A DNA stretch of 10,007 nucleotides from an uncultured Sphingomonas sp. (GTDB lineage Bacteria > Pseudomonadota > Alphaproteobacteria > Sphingomonadales > Sphingomonadaceae), in NCBI GenBank assembly GCA_946886845.1, contig CAMPJH010000049.1, positions 1-10,007 on the forward strand, in the 5' to 3' direction. A program made the position numbers and the translations under genes. Shown in pieces: positions 1-6,109 of the stretch (position 1 is the first letter of the stretch; every line of letters starts with the position of its first letter). The notes under the pieces are model-generated. The model made no database searches and was not told the DNA's origin. It saw only the letters and a list, made by a program, of their open reading frames with translations.

Positions 1-625
1 CGCCGATCCCGACCAGCACACCGAGCCAGCTCAGATAATCGGTCAGCCGGTCGGCGCGGGCCGAGAACAGCTGGGTCTGCTTCATCCGCTCGAGAAGCAA
101 CTCACGCTCGCTCTGGGCAATCTCCCTCAGCTTTAGGTGAAACGCCGGCTCGACCGGCTCCCGGACCGCCCCGTAATAATAGCTGATCCCGTCGGCGCCG
201 CGCTGGGCGGTGATAACCCGAGCTACAGCGGCGAACTTGGCGCCAAGGTCGCCGTACAGGCGCTGCAGCTCCTCGACCCGCTGCAGCTGCTCGGGGTCGG
301 ATCGGACCAAAGTCTTGAGCTGCTCGATCTGCCGGCCGGCGAGCTGCCAATAGGTGTAATAGATGTTGCCGCTGGTTTTGACGTTCTCGTCGAGCGCGAA
401 CTGGCCGAGCGCGGCTTCGGCCCGCGACACGCTGGCGCCGATCGATTGCGTCAGCAAGGTGACGTCATAGGCATGGCGCTCCATGTTGAGCGCCCGGTCG
501 CGTTCCTGGTTGGAGGCGGCGACGAGATAGACCATGCCGAGCAACAGCAGCACAGCGACGAACGCGCCAACGGCGGCCCCTCCGCGCCTCCAGTCGAACC
601 GGTTCTCGTTCCCGCCCGGTGTCAT
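1..625 (-). CDS. CHASE3-type membrane sensor protein, N-terminal part (probable histidine kinase)
   Basis: This is an open frame of 208 codons that runs off the left edge. I translated it by hand from the ATG at 625-623. An in-frame TAG lies four codons upstream (637-635) with no other start between, so this ATG is the first possible one; no good Shine-Dalgarno is visible. The protein has a short basic cytoplasmic tail, a membrane helix at about residues 17-36, a periplasmic, mostly helical, charged region at about 40-192, and the start of a second hydrophobic helix (from about 198) at the edge. The periplasmic part has CHASE3 character: paired long amphipathic helices with an SDPEQLQRVEELQ stretch near residues 109-121. 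CHASE3 domains sit in the periplasm of histidine kinases, diguanylate cyclases and chemoreceptors. The output domain is outside the window, so 'histidine kinase' is a guess. The gene follows spt by 49 bases on the same strand. Confidence 0.8.
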   Translation of the reverse strand, partial: MTPGGNENRFDWRRGGAAVGAFVAVLLLLGMVYLVAASNQERDRALNMERHAYDVTLLTQSIGASVSRAEAALGQFALDENVKTSGNIYYTYWQLAGRQIEQLKTLVRSDPEQLQRVEELQRLYGDLGAKFAAVARVITAQRGADGISYYYGAVREPVEPAFHLKLREIAQSERELLLERMKQTQLFSARADRLTDYLSWLGVLVGIG

Positions 626-674
626 GACGTCAGTCTAGCCATGTCTGCGGCGCGACGGAAGGCGGCTGTCCTCT

Positions 675-1874
675 TCAAATGCAGCCGGTCGCCCGCCCCG
701 CCGCTTCGAACATGCCGAGGATCTCCTCGACCTGGTCGCTGGAATGCTCGGCGCACAGCGAGCAGCGCAGCAATGTCATGTTGGCCGGGGTCGCCGGCGG
801 CCGGGCGAGATTGACGTACAATCCTTCCTTGAGCAGCGCTTCCCACATCGCCGCCCCGGTTTCGAGATCGGGCAGGATCACGGCGATGATCGCCGATTGC
901 GGCTCCTCGGTGCCGAGCGTGAAGCCGAGCGCCTTCAGTCCGGCGTGGAGCCGCTTGGAATTTTCCCACAGGTGCGCGCGCTTGTCGCCGGCGTCCATCA
1001 GCTTGCGGATCGAGGTCGCGGCGGTCGCCACCACCGACGGCGGCAGCGAGGCGGTGAACACATAGGGCCGGCACACCAGCCGGAGGATCTCGAACTTCGG
1101 GTGGTTGGACACGCAAAAGCCGCCGACGGTTCCGACCGACTTGGAAAAGGTGCCGATGATGAAGTCGACCTCGTCGATCACCCCCTGGGCTTCGGCAACC
1201 CCGCGGCCGTGCTCGCCGATGAAGCCCATCGAATGGGCCTCGTCGACCAGCACCGTCGCGCCGTTTGCCTTCGACACCGCGACCATCTGCTTCAACGGCG
1301 CGACGTCGCCGAGCATCGAATAGACGCCTTCGAGGATGACCAGCTTGCCGGCGCCCTCGGGGACCCGCTTGAGCCGCTTCTCGAGCGCATCGACGTCATT
1401 GTGGCGAAACGGCACGACCTGGGCATTGCCGAGCGCGCAGCCGTCGTAGATCGAGGCATGGCTGTCGATGTCGAGGACGATGTAATCGTCCTTCCCGGCG
1501 ATGGTCGAAATGATTCCGAGATTGGCCTGGTATCCGGTCGAGAAGACCATCGCATGGTCCATCGCGTAGAATTCGCGAAGCGCGGCCTCGCATTCGCGAT
1601 GGCCGGAATAGGTGCCGTTCAGCACCCGGCTTCCGGTCGTTCCCGACCCGAACTCGTCGAGCGCCTGCTTGCCGGCGGCGATGACCTCGGGATCGAACGT
1701 CATGCCCATGTAATTGTAGGTGCCGAGGAGGATCGTCCGGCGGCCGTTGCAGATGGCGACGGTCGGGCTTTCGACCTTTTCCATGACCAGGTTGAACGGG
1801 TCGGTCAGCCCGGTCGCGAGCAGCGCCTGGCGCTGCTCGATCAGCGGGTCGAACTTGGCAAGGAGGTCGCTCAC
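675..1874 (-). CDS. spt: serine palmitoyltransferase (SPT)
   Basis: A PLP-dependent, alpha-oxoamine-synthase-family enzyme of 399 residues that condenses L-serine with an acyl thioester to 3-ketodihydrosphingosine, the committed step of sphingolipid synthesis; it acts in the cytoplasm. Active-site residues are all present: His139 (DSHAS, stacks on PLP), Asp211 and His214 (VDEAHSMGF), the PLP lysine Lys245 (GTFSKSVGTVGG), Arg358 in ARPPATPAN and Arg370 in LLRCSLCAEH. From memory, the Sphingomonas paucimobilis enzyme (420 residues) has these at 159, 231, 234, 265, 378 and 390, a constant offset of 20, so there is no internal indel and only the N-terminus is shorter. The start is a GTG whose GTGA overlaps the acp stop, implying translational coupling. 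Other family members (KAPA synthase, 2-amino-3-ketobutyrate ligase, ALA synthase) are less likely given this match and the adjacent acp. Confidence 0.97.
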   Translation of the reverse strand: MSDLLAKFDPLIEQRQALLATGLTDPFNLVMEKVESPTVAICNGRRTILLGTYNYMGMTFDPEVIAAGKQALDEFGSGTTGSRVLNGTYSGHRECEAALREFYAMDHAMVFSTGYQANLGIISTIAGKDDYIVLDIDSHASIYDGCALGNAQVVPFRHNDVDALEKRLKRVPEGAGKLVILEGVYSMLGDVAPLKQMVAVSKANGATVLVDEAHSMGFIGEHGRGVAEAQGVIDEVDFIIGTFSKSVGTVGGFCVSNHPKFEILRLVCRPYVFTASLPPSVVATAATSIRKLMDAGDKRAHLWENSKRLHAGLKALGFTLGTEEPQSAIIAVILPDLETGAAMWEALLKEGLYVNLARPPATPANMTLLRCSLCAEHSSDQVEEILGMFEAAGRATGCI

Positions 1875-2119
1875 CCTTCGCTCTGCAGTTGCCCCACGGC
1901 GTCGACCAGCTCGCCGACCGTCTCGATCTCCGCCGCGCGGTTCATGCTGATGAGGATGTCGAACTCATCCTCGACCGAGGCGACGAAGTCCATCACCGTC
2001 AGGCTGTCCCACTCCAGCTCCTGCTGGAAGCGGGTCGCTTCGCTGACCTCCGCGCCCTTCTTGTTGAACGGCGCGATCAGGTCGCGGATCTTGGCGTAGG
2101 TCTCGTCGCGGTCGGTCAT
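1871..2119 (-). CDS. acyl carrier protein dedicated to serine palmitoyltransferase
   Basis: A small acidic protein of 82 residues with the carrier-protein four-helix pattern. The phosphopantetheine attachment site is Ser39 in ELEWDSLTVMDF, followed by the acidic recognition helix (VEDEFDILIS). It should carry the fatty acyl chain as a thioester and hand it to SPT. A spt-linked ACP of this kind has been reported in Sphingomonas wittichii RW1, and Caulobacter has an equivalent (AcpR). The chosen start is the ATG at 2119-2117, preceded by AGGGG (2132-2128) with eight bases of spacing. The frame stays open upstream to 2311, but that part is arginine-rich, lies antisense of nothing sensible and runs into the 3' end of the M20 gene, so it is not coding. 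The stop overlaps the spt GTG by four bases. It differs from housekeeping AcpP, whose site reads LGADSLD. Confidence 0.94.
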   Translation of the reverse strand: MTDRDETYAKIRDLIAPFNKKGAEVSEATRFQQELEWDSLTVMDFVASVEDEFDILISMNRAAEIETVGELVDAVGQLQSEG

Positions 2120-2196
2120 TCCAAAGGCCCCTATTCGGCGCTCGCCCCTATCGCAACGCAATGCGGCTCGATTGCGGCGCGCCTGAGGCCGCGCTT

Positions 2197-3603
2197 CTAC
2201 TCGGCGTAGGCGACGATCAGGTCGTGGAGATAATCGCGGCCGACATAGACCGAGCGGACTTCGATCCGCTCGTTCAGCCCGTGCGCCCCGTTGCCGTCGG
2301 GGTCGCCCCACAGGCCCGGAACTCCGTAGGCCGGGATTCCGGCAGCGGTCAGGAAGGTCGAGTCGGTGTAGCCGTTGGCCATCACCGGTACGACCGGCAC
2401 CCCGGGGAAATATTTCGCGGACAGCGCCTTGGCCGGGCCCATCACCTTGGGATCGAGCGGCGGCGCCGGCGGGCTCGGGCGCAGCGGCGCCAAAGCGGTG
2501 ACCGTCACCTCCGGGTCGGCGATGACCTTCGCCAACTCTGCCCGAATCTCCTCGACCGAATGGCCGGGGAAGATCCGGCAGTTGACGTAGGCGCCGGCCC
2601 GCTGCGCCAGCGCGTTCCGCGCATGGCCGCCGTCGAGCATCGTCGCGACGCAGGTCGTGCGCAGGTTCGAATGGAGGAACGGGTCGCGGTTGGCGATCGC
2701 CTCGGCGGCCTTGTCGGCGGGGTTTGCGGCGAGTGCCACCATCGCCGCTCCGGTTGCATCCTTGCGGCCGGCGCCGGCCTCGCGGAAATAGGTCCGTGTG
2801 GTCTCGCTCATCTCGAGCGGGAACTCATGCGCCTGGATCCGGACCAGCGCCTGCGCCAGCTGGTAGATGGCATTGTCCGGCCGCGGCACCGAGCTGTGGC
2901 CGCCCGGGTTGCGGGTTTCGAGGCGGTAGGTGGCGAAGGTCTTTTCGCCGACCTGCATCGCCTGCTCGACGACCTTGCCCTTGCCGTCCGACGTGCCGCC
3001 GCCGCCTTCGTTCAAGGCGAACTCGGCGTCGATCAGCGCGCGCTTGTTGGCCGCCAGCCATTCGACTCCGTTGAAGGCGCCGTTGGTCTCCTCGCCGCAG
3101 GTCAGCGCGATCTTGACCGCGCGCTTCGGCCTGTGGCCGGAGGTTTGAAACCGGATCAACGTGTCGACCAGCATCGCCGCCATTGCCTTGTCGTCGGCGG
3201 TTCCGCGGCCGTAGAAATAGCCGCCCTCCTCGATCAGGGTGAACGGGTCGCGGGTCCAATCCTCGCGCTTGGCCTCGACCACGTCGATATGGGCGATGGC
3301 CAGGATCGGCTTCAGCGTCGTCGACGTGCCCGGATAGACGGCGACCAGCCCGCCCTCCTTGGGATGGCGGGGGTCGGCGAACAATGTGATCTGGCCGTCC
3401 GGCAGTCCGGCTACCTTGAGCCGCGCCGCCATCCGCTCGGCGGCCAGCGTGCAGCTGCCGCTGCTCAAAGTCGTGTTGGTCTCGACCAGCTCCTCGTAGA
3501 GCTCGCGGAACGCCGCCTGGTCGGGACGAAGCGGCGCTTCGGCCGCGAGTGCGGGGCCGGCCCATAGTGCCAGGACGACAAAGCGTGAGATTGCTGTTCG
3601 CAT
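2197..3603 (-). CDS. secreted M20-family metallohydrolase (carboxypeptidase/amidohydrolase type)
   Basis: A protein of 468 residues with a signal peptide (residues 1 to about 21, ending PALAAEA), so probably periplasmic. It has the two-zinc M20 pattern: His105 and Asp107 (IAHIDVVE), the bridging Asp137 (YGRGTADDKA), catalytic base Glu171 with ligand Glu172 (TCGEETNG), a later acidic ligand, probably Glu199 (ALNEGGG), His236 of the lid/dimerisation domain (NPGGHSS) and the C-terminal ligand His441 (NGAHGLNE). The family removes C-terminal amino acids from peptides or cleaves N-acyl amino acids; the HIDVVE and YGRGTADDKA forms recall the CPG2/PM20D1 branch. The start is the ATG at 3603-3601 with AGGGGG (3615-3610) six bases away; the frame is open to 3936, but the extra 111 codons have no sensible composition and would bury the signal peptide. 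It precedes acp-spt by 77 bases on the same strand. The substrate is unknown. Confidence 0.93.
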   Translation of the reverse strand: MRTAISRFVVLALWAGPALAAEAPLRPDQAAFRELYEELVETNTTLSSGSCTLAAERMAARLKVAGLPDGQITLFADPRHPKEGGLVAVYPGTSTTLKPILAIAHIDVVEAKREDWTRDPFTLIEEGGYFYGRGTADDKAMAAMLVDTLIRFQTSGHRPKRAVKIALTCGEETNGAFNGVEWLAANKRALIDAEFALNEGGGGTSDGKGKVVEQAMQVGEKTFATYRLETRNPGGHSSVPRPDNAIYQLAQALVRIQAHEFPLEMSETTRTYFREAGAGRKDATGAAMVALAANPADKAAEAIANRDPFLHSNLRTTCVATMLDGGHARNALAQRAGAYVNCRIFPGHSVEEIRAELAKVIADPEVTVTALAPLRPSPPAPPLDPKVMGPAKALSAKYFPGVPVVPVMANGYTDSTFLTAAGIPAYGVPGLWGDPDGNGAHGLNERIEVRSVYVGRDYLHDLIVAYAE

Positions 3604-3702
3604 GAAAATCCCCCTGCACGCGAACCTGCGCTGTAACGCGGCGGCGGGCAAGGGACGAACGCCGTCTTGGCGACCGGCGGGCGGGCCGATAGAAACCCGG
3701 CC

Positions 3703-4287
3703 ATGACAGCGGGGGAATATGTCGCGGCGTTCGCGTCGATCATCGTCGCGCTCGCCGTGACAGATCTGGCGACAAGCATGCATCGGCTGCTGCGCGCTCG
3801 CAGACGCGTCAGTTGGGACTGGCTGCCGCTCGCGGTCGCGCTCCTGATTCTGCTCGGCACCGTTCAGTTCTGGTGGATATTCTTCGATGTGTGGCGGTCG
3901 ACCAGTCAGTTCACACTTGGGGCCTTCCTCCCGCATTTCATTTCGATGCTGATCCTGTTCTTTATCGCCAGCGCCGCCTTGCCGGACGAGGTCCCGGCCG
4001 AAGGACTCGACCTCAAGGCCTATTATCTCGAGAACCGAACCTACTTTTGGACCCTGTTCTTGTTGCTTGCCGTCAGCGCGACCGTATCGAGCATCTTGCG
4101 CCGGGCGACCCCCGACACGACCGCGGCCGACGTCGGCCGCCTAATCCTGGCAAGCGGCAACCTGACCCTCGTCGTTATCGCCGCGGCGCTAATCGCCACC
4201 GGCCGCCGTTGGGTCCACGCGGCGCTGGTCCTCTTCATGCTCGCCGCACTCGCCTGGGCCTGGGTGGCGCTGACCATCGCCGGCTAG
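3703..4287 (+). CDS. six-helix inner-membrane protein of unknown function
   Basis: A protein of 194 residues made almost entirely of membrane helices: about 5-27, 40-63, 72-93, 113-132, 147-166 and 170-192, separated by short charged loops (RARRRVSWDW after helix 1; DEVPAEGLDLKAYY before helix 4). I do not recognise the family and see no catalytic or metal-binding motif. Helix 2 and the loop after it are rich in aromatic residues (VQFWWIFFDVWR). The ATG at 3703 is chosen because the first helix then starts at once. A TTG at 3667 is a real alternative: it adds 12 residues and has AGGGA at 3651-3655, eleven bases upstream, while no Shine-Dalgarno precedes the ATG. The gene is divergent from the M20 hydrolase, with 99 bases between the two starts, and convergent with the deaminase gene. 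It is probably translated, given the strong helix periodicity, but its role is open. Confidence 0.8.
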   Translation: MTAGEYVAAFASIIVALAVTDLATSMHRLLRARRRVSWDWLPLAVALLILLGTVQFWWIFFDVWRSTSQFTLGAFLPHFISMLILFFIASAALPDEVPAEGLDLKAYYLENRTYFWTLFLLLAVSATVSSILRRATPDTTAADVGRLILASGNLTLVVIAAALIATGRRWVHAALVLFMLAALAWAWVALTIAG

Positions 4288-4398
4288 GCCTTCCGGGTCA
4301 GGCTCGCTGGACTTGCTCCGCCAGGTTACCGCGCACGCGCCTAAGCTCCCGACATTCGGCCGGGCGGCAGCTCTGGTAAAACACGGACCTTGGTCCAG

Positions 4399-4884
4399 TC
4401 AGTATTGAACGCGATCCGTCTTTTCGGAATATTCTTTCCAGACTTCCACCGCTTCAGGCTGCATGATCTGGGTGAGTTTCATTGTCCGCTGGTCGGCCGG
4501 TTTCCTGATTTCGGTGTAGATCATGCTGTCGTCGAAATTGCCGTACTTCAGCGCGTCGGCGATCGTGGCCGCGTAATAGACGGACTTGATTCCGGCCCAA
4601 TAGGTCGCCGCCAGGCACATCGGGCAGGGTTCCGCGCTGGTATAAAGCGTTGCGCCCTCGAGGCTGAAGCTGCCCAGTTTCCTGCACGCATTGCGGATGG
4701 CCTCGATCTCGCCGTGCCAGGTGGGGTCGTTTTCGGCGACGACGCAGTTGCGGCCCTCACCGATGATTTCACCATCCTTGACGATCACCGTGCCGAACGC
4801 ACCGCCGGAACTGTCGATGATTGCGGCCTTGCGCGAGAGCTCGATGGCGCGAGCCATGAACCGGTCGTCGTCTGTATCAGCCAT
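4399..4884 (-). CDS. guaD: guanine deaminase-like nucleoside/base deaminase
   Basis: A zinc-dependent cytidine-deaminase-fold enzyme of 161 residues. Zinc and catalytic residues are His57 with proton-shuttle Glu59 (DPTWHGEIEAIR) and Cys87/Cys90 (EPCPMC). Around them the sequence closely follows the short Bacillus-type guanine deaminase (about 156 residues): AFGTVIVKDG, LYTSAEPCPMCL, YWAGIKSVYYAA, NFDDSMIY and a C-terminal tyrosine (Tyr161), the last two being guanine-recognition features in that family. It would turn guanine into xanthine and ammonia in purine salvage. The usual HAE triplet is HGE here. tRNA adenosine deaminase TadA is less likely because of the FDDSMIY segment and the C-terminal tyrosine; a related purine or pterin deaminase remains possible. 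The start at 4884 has GGGGGG (4895-4890) five bases away. The gene is divergent from the ABM-domain gene (109 bases) and stands alone. Confidence 0.9.
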   Translation of the reverse strand: MADTDDDRFMARAIELSRKAAIIDSSGGAFGTVIVKDGEIIGEGRNCVVAENDPTWHGEIEAIRNACRKLGSFSLEGATLYTSAEPCPMCLAATYWAGIKSVYYAATIADALKYGNFDDSMIYTEIRKPADQRTMKLTQIMQPEAVEVWKEYSEKTDRVQY

Positions 4885-4944
4885 GCTTTCCCCCCGATGT
4901 TATGGTCATCTGCGGCGCGAACCCTGAGCCTGCAGAACGAATAG

Positions 4945-4963
4945 TGCGAGTATTTCAATCGCA
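4945..4963. promoter_or_regulatory. candidate operator dyad in a divergent promoter region
   Basis: A perfect inverted repeat, TGCGA-N9-TCGCA, lies between the divergent deaminase (start 4884) and ABM-protein (start 4994) genes. Right after it comes an AT-rich TATAAC (4964-4969) that could be a -10 element for the rightward gene. A 19-base two-fold site overlapping a promoter is the usual form of a dimeric repressor site, but five-base arms can arise by chance and no regulator gene is adjacent. Confidence 0.3.
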
Positions 4964-4993
4964 TATAACCGTCGACTGTGCCACCGCCGAGTC

Positions 4994-5938
4994 ATGTCCA
5001 AGTCTTCGACGCCATTGAACGCGGCAATTCTCGTCGCGAAATTCCATCTCCGGCCGGGAGTCGAGGATGACTTCACCGCTTGGCAGGCAAGAGCGTTAAC
5101 GCGCGCGGCGGGATCCGACGGTTTCCTGAGTTCCGAGATCACTCCCGCCGGTGCCCAGAGCTCGGCGTGGACGGTGAGGCTTCGGTTCCGCGATAGCCAA
5201 AGCCTCGATGCGTGGCGGCAATCGCAGACCTGGGAGTCGCTGATCGGCGAGACCCAGGCTCTGCTCGCGGAGAAATCGTCAATCGAGACGGAAGCAAAAG
5301 AAACCGGATCGGACGGCGGTGTCGTTGAAGTGATCGTCACAAAGGTGAAGCCCGGCAAGGAGGAAGCGTATCGGGAATGGGAAACCAGGGTTCAACAGGC
5401 GCAGTCGAAGTTTCCCGGCTACATGGGCTCGTATGTGCAGCCGCCTCTCGCGGGTGAGTTGGGTTGGACGACGTTGATGCGCTTCGCGAGCGCCGAGCAC
5501 CTCGATAAATGGCTGAAGTCGTCGGAGCGAGCTGCATTGCTTCAGGAAGCGCAGCCACTGATCGATTACGCGCACTTGCAGCGCATGGACAGTTCCTTTC
5601 CAGGCTGGTTCCCGACCGATCCGAGTACCGGTAAAGGCCCGCCAAACTGGAAAGCCGCGCTGCTGGTCCTGCTCGGGCTTTTCCCAATCGTCATGCTCGA
5701 AACCCGCTTCCTCAGTCCGCATCTTGCCGGATTGAATTCGTCGCTTGCCATGTTCGTCGGCAACACGATCAGCGTGGCATTGACGACCTGGCTGACGATG
5801 CCGCTGTTCATCAGGAGCTTTCAGTGGTGGCTATTTCCGAGATCCGGGAGTTCGAGACTGCGCCTGAACGTCGTCGGGACGGCAGTGATCTTTGCCCTGT
5901 TCGCGGTTGAAGTGGCCGCCCTGTGGCATCTGTTGTGA
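4994..5938 (+). CDS. double ABM-domain protein with a C-terminal three-helix membrane anchor
   Basis: A protein of 314 residues. Two copies of a dimeric alpha-beta-barrel ABM (antibiotic biosynthesis monooxygenase-like) domain lie in tandem at about 10-92 and 110-191. They align by eye: LRPGVEDDFTAW with VKPGKEEAYREW, SDGFLSSE with FPGYMGSY, WTVRLRFRDSQSLDAWRQS with WTTLMRFASAEHLDKWLKS, and LIGETQALL with LLQEAQPLI. After a proline-rich linker (about 203-218) come three membrane helices at about 219-239, 250-274 and 290-312. This layout fits the uncharacterised ABM-superfamily membrane proteins grouped as COG3224. Single ABM domains act as cofactor-free monooxygenases, haem-degrading enzymes or small-molecule sensors; no haem or substrate residues can be named here, so no reaction is assigned. 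The Shine-Dalgarno is weak (GAG at 4989-4992 region), and the start was chosen as the first ATG before domain 1. The gene appears monocistronic. Confidence 0.88.
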   Translation: MSKSSTPLNAAILVAKFHLRPGVEDDFTAWQARALTRAAGSDGFLSSEITPAGAQSSAWTVRLRFRDSQSLDAWRQSQTWESLIGETQALLAEKSSIETEAKETGSDGGVVEVIVTKVKPGKEEAYREWETRVQQAQSKFPGYMGSYVQPPLAGELGWTTLMRFASAEHLDKWLKSSERAALLQEAQPLIDYAHLQRMDSSFPGWFPTDPSTGKGPPNWKAALLVLLGLFPIVMLETRFLSPHLAGLNSSLAMFVGNTISVALTTWLTMPLFIRSFQWWLFPRSGSSRLRLNVVGTAVIFALFAVEVAALWHLL

Positions 5939-5971
5939 CGGAGGATCGGAATCCCCTTTGATCGCCGCCTG

Positions 5972-5995
5972 GTCCGCAATGGGTCGAAAGCGGAC
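5972..5995. repeat. palindromic intergenic repeat element
   Basis: The element is GTCCGC (5972-5977), a 12-base spacer AATGGGTCGAAA, then GCGGAC (5990-5995), which makes a perfect six-base stem. Read on the minus strand it spells the SAFDPLRT peptide often seen in spurious short ORFs of Sphingomonadales and Rhizobiales genomes; I take it as one copy of that dispersed intergenic repeat (recall, not a search). It lies 33 bases after the stop of the ABM gene and could also act as a weak transcription barrier, though no T-run follows. Confidence 0.55.
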
Positions 5996-6073
5996 ACTCC
6001 GAGGCGCGGCGCCCGGGCACCTGCGAGGGTCTGCTGGCGTTCGATTTCCAGGTTCGGCATAAGGCTGGCTCTC

Positions 6074-6090
6074 TTCGAACGTCGAATTCG
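6074..6090. promoter_or_regulatory. dyad-rich site upstream of the serine hydrolase gene
   Basis: Two overlapping symmetric sequences sit 20-36 bases before the start codon at 6110: TTCGA-ACG-TCGAA (6074-6086) and the perfect palindrome CGAATTCG (6083-6090). Their position between a likely promoter and the ribosome-binding site suggests an operator, but no matching regulator is in the window and chance is not excluded. Confidence 0.3.
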
Positions 6091-6109
6091 CCCAGACCGG
6101 AGTACCGAT

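Noticed and set aside
640..660. Hexapeptide-size ORF (ATG at 642) whose TGA overlaps the sensor gene start
   Set aside because: No ribosome-binding site at a usable distance and no attenuator-like structure; most likely chance in the 49-base gap.
744..2099. Long plus-strand open frame opposite spt and acp (451 codons)
   Set aside because: It lies antisense to two well-recognised genes; its product is a low-complexity, Arg/Asp/Val-rich chain, the usual shadow of high-GC coding DNA.
2120..2196. GC-rich imperfect hairpin between the M20 stop and acp
   Set aside because: GCGGC/GCCGC arms with a nine-base loop are expected by chance at this GC content and no T-run follows.
2161..3567. Plus-strand open frame opposite the M20 gene (468 codons)
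   Set aside because: Antisense shadow: the other strand has a signal peptide and a complete set of M20 metal ligands, while this frame has no family motifs.
4385..4396. GGACC-TT-GGTCC inverted repeat between the convergent membrane-protein and deaminase genes
   Set aside because: A two-base loop cannot fold into a stable RNA hairpin with this stem and there is no T-run, so it was not called a terminator.
5821..6060. Small minus-strand ORF of 79 codons ending inside the ABM gene
   Set aside because: It is mostly antisense to the ABM gene, and its remaining part is the translated palindromic repeat (SAFDPLRT), a known type of spurious ORF.
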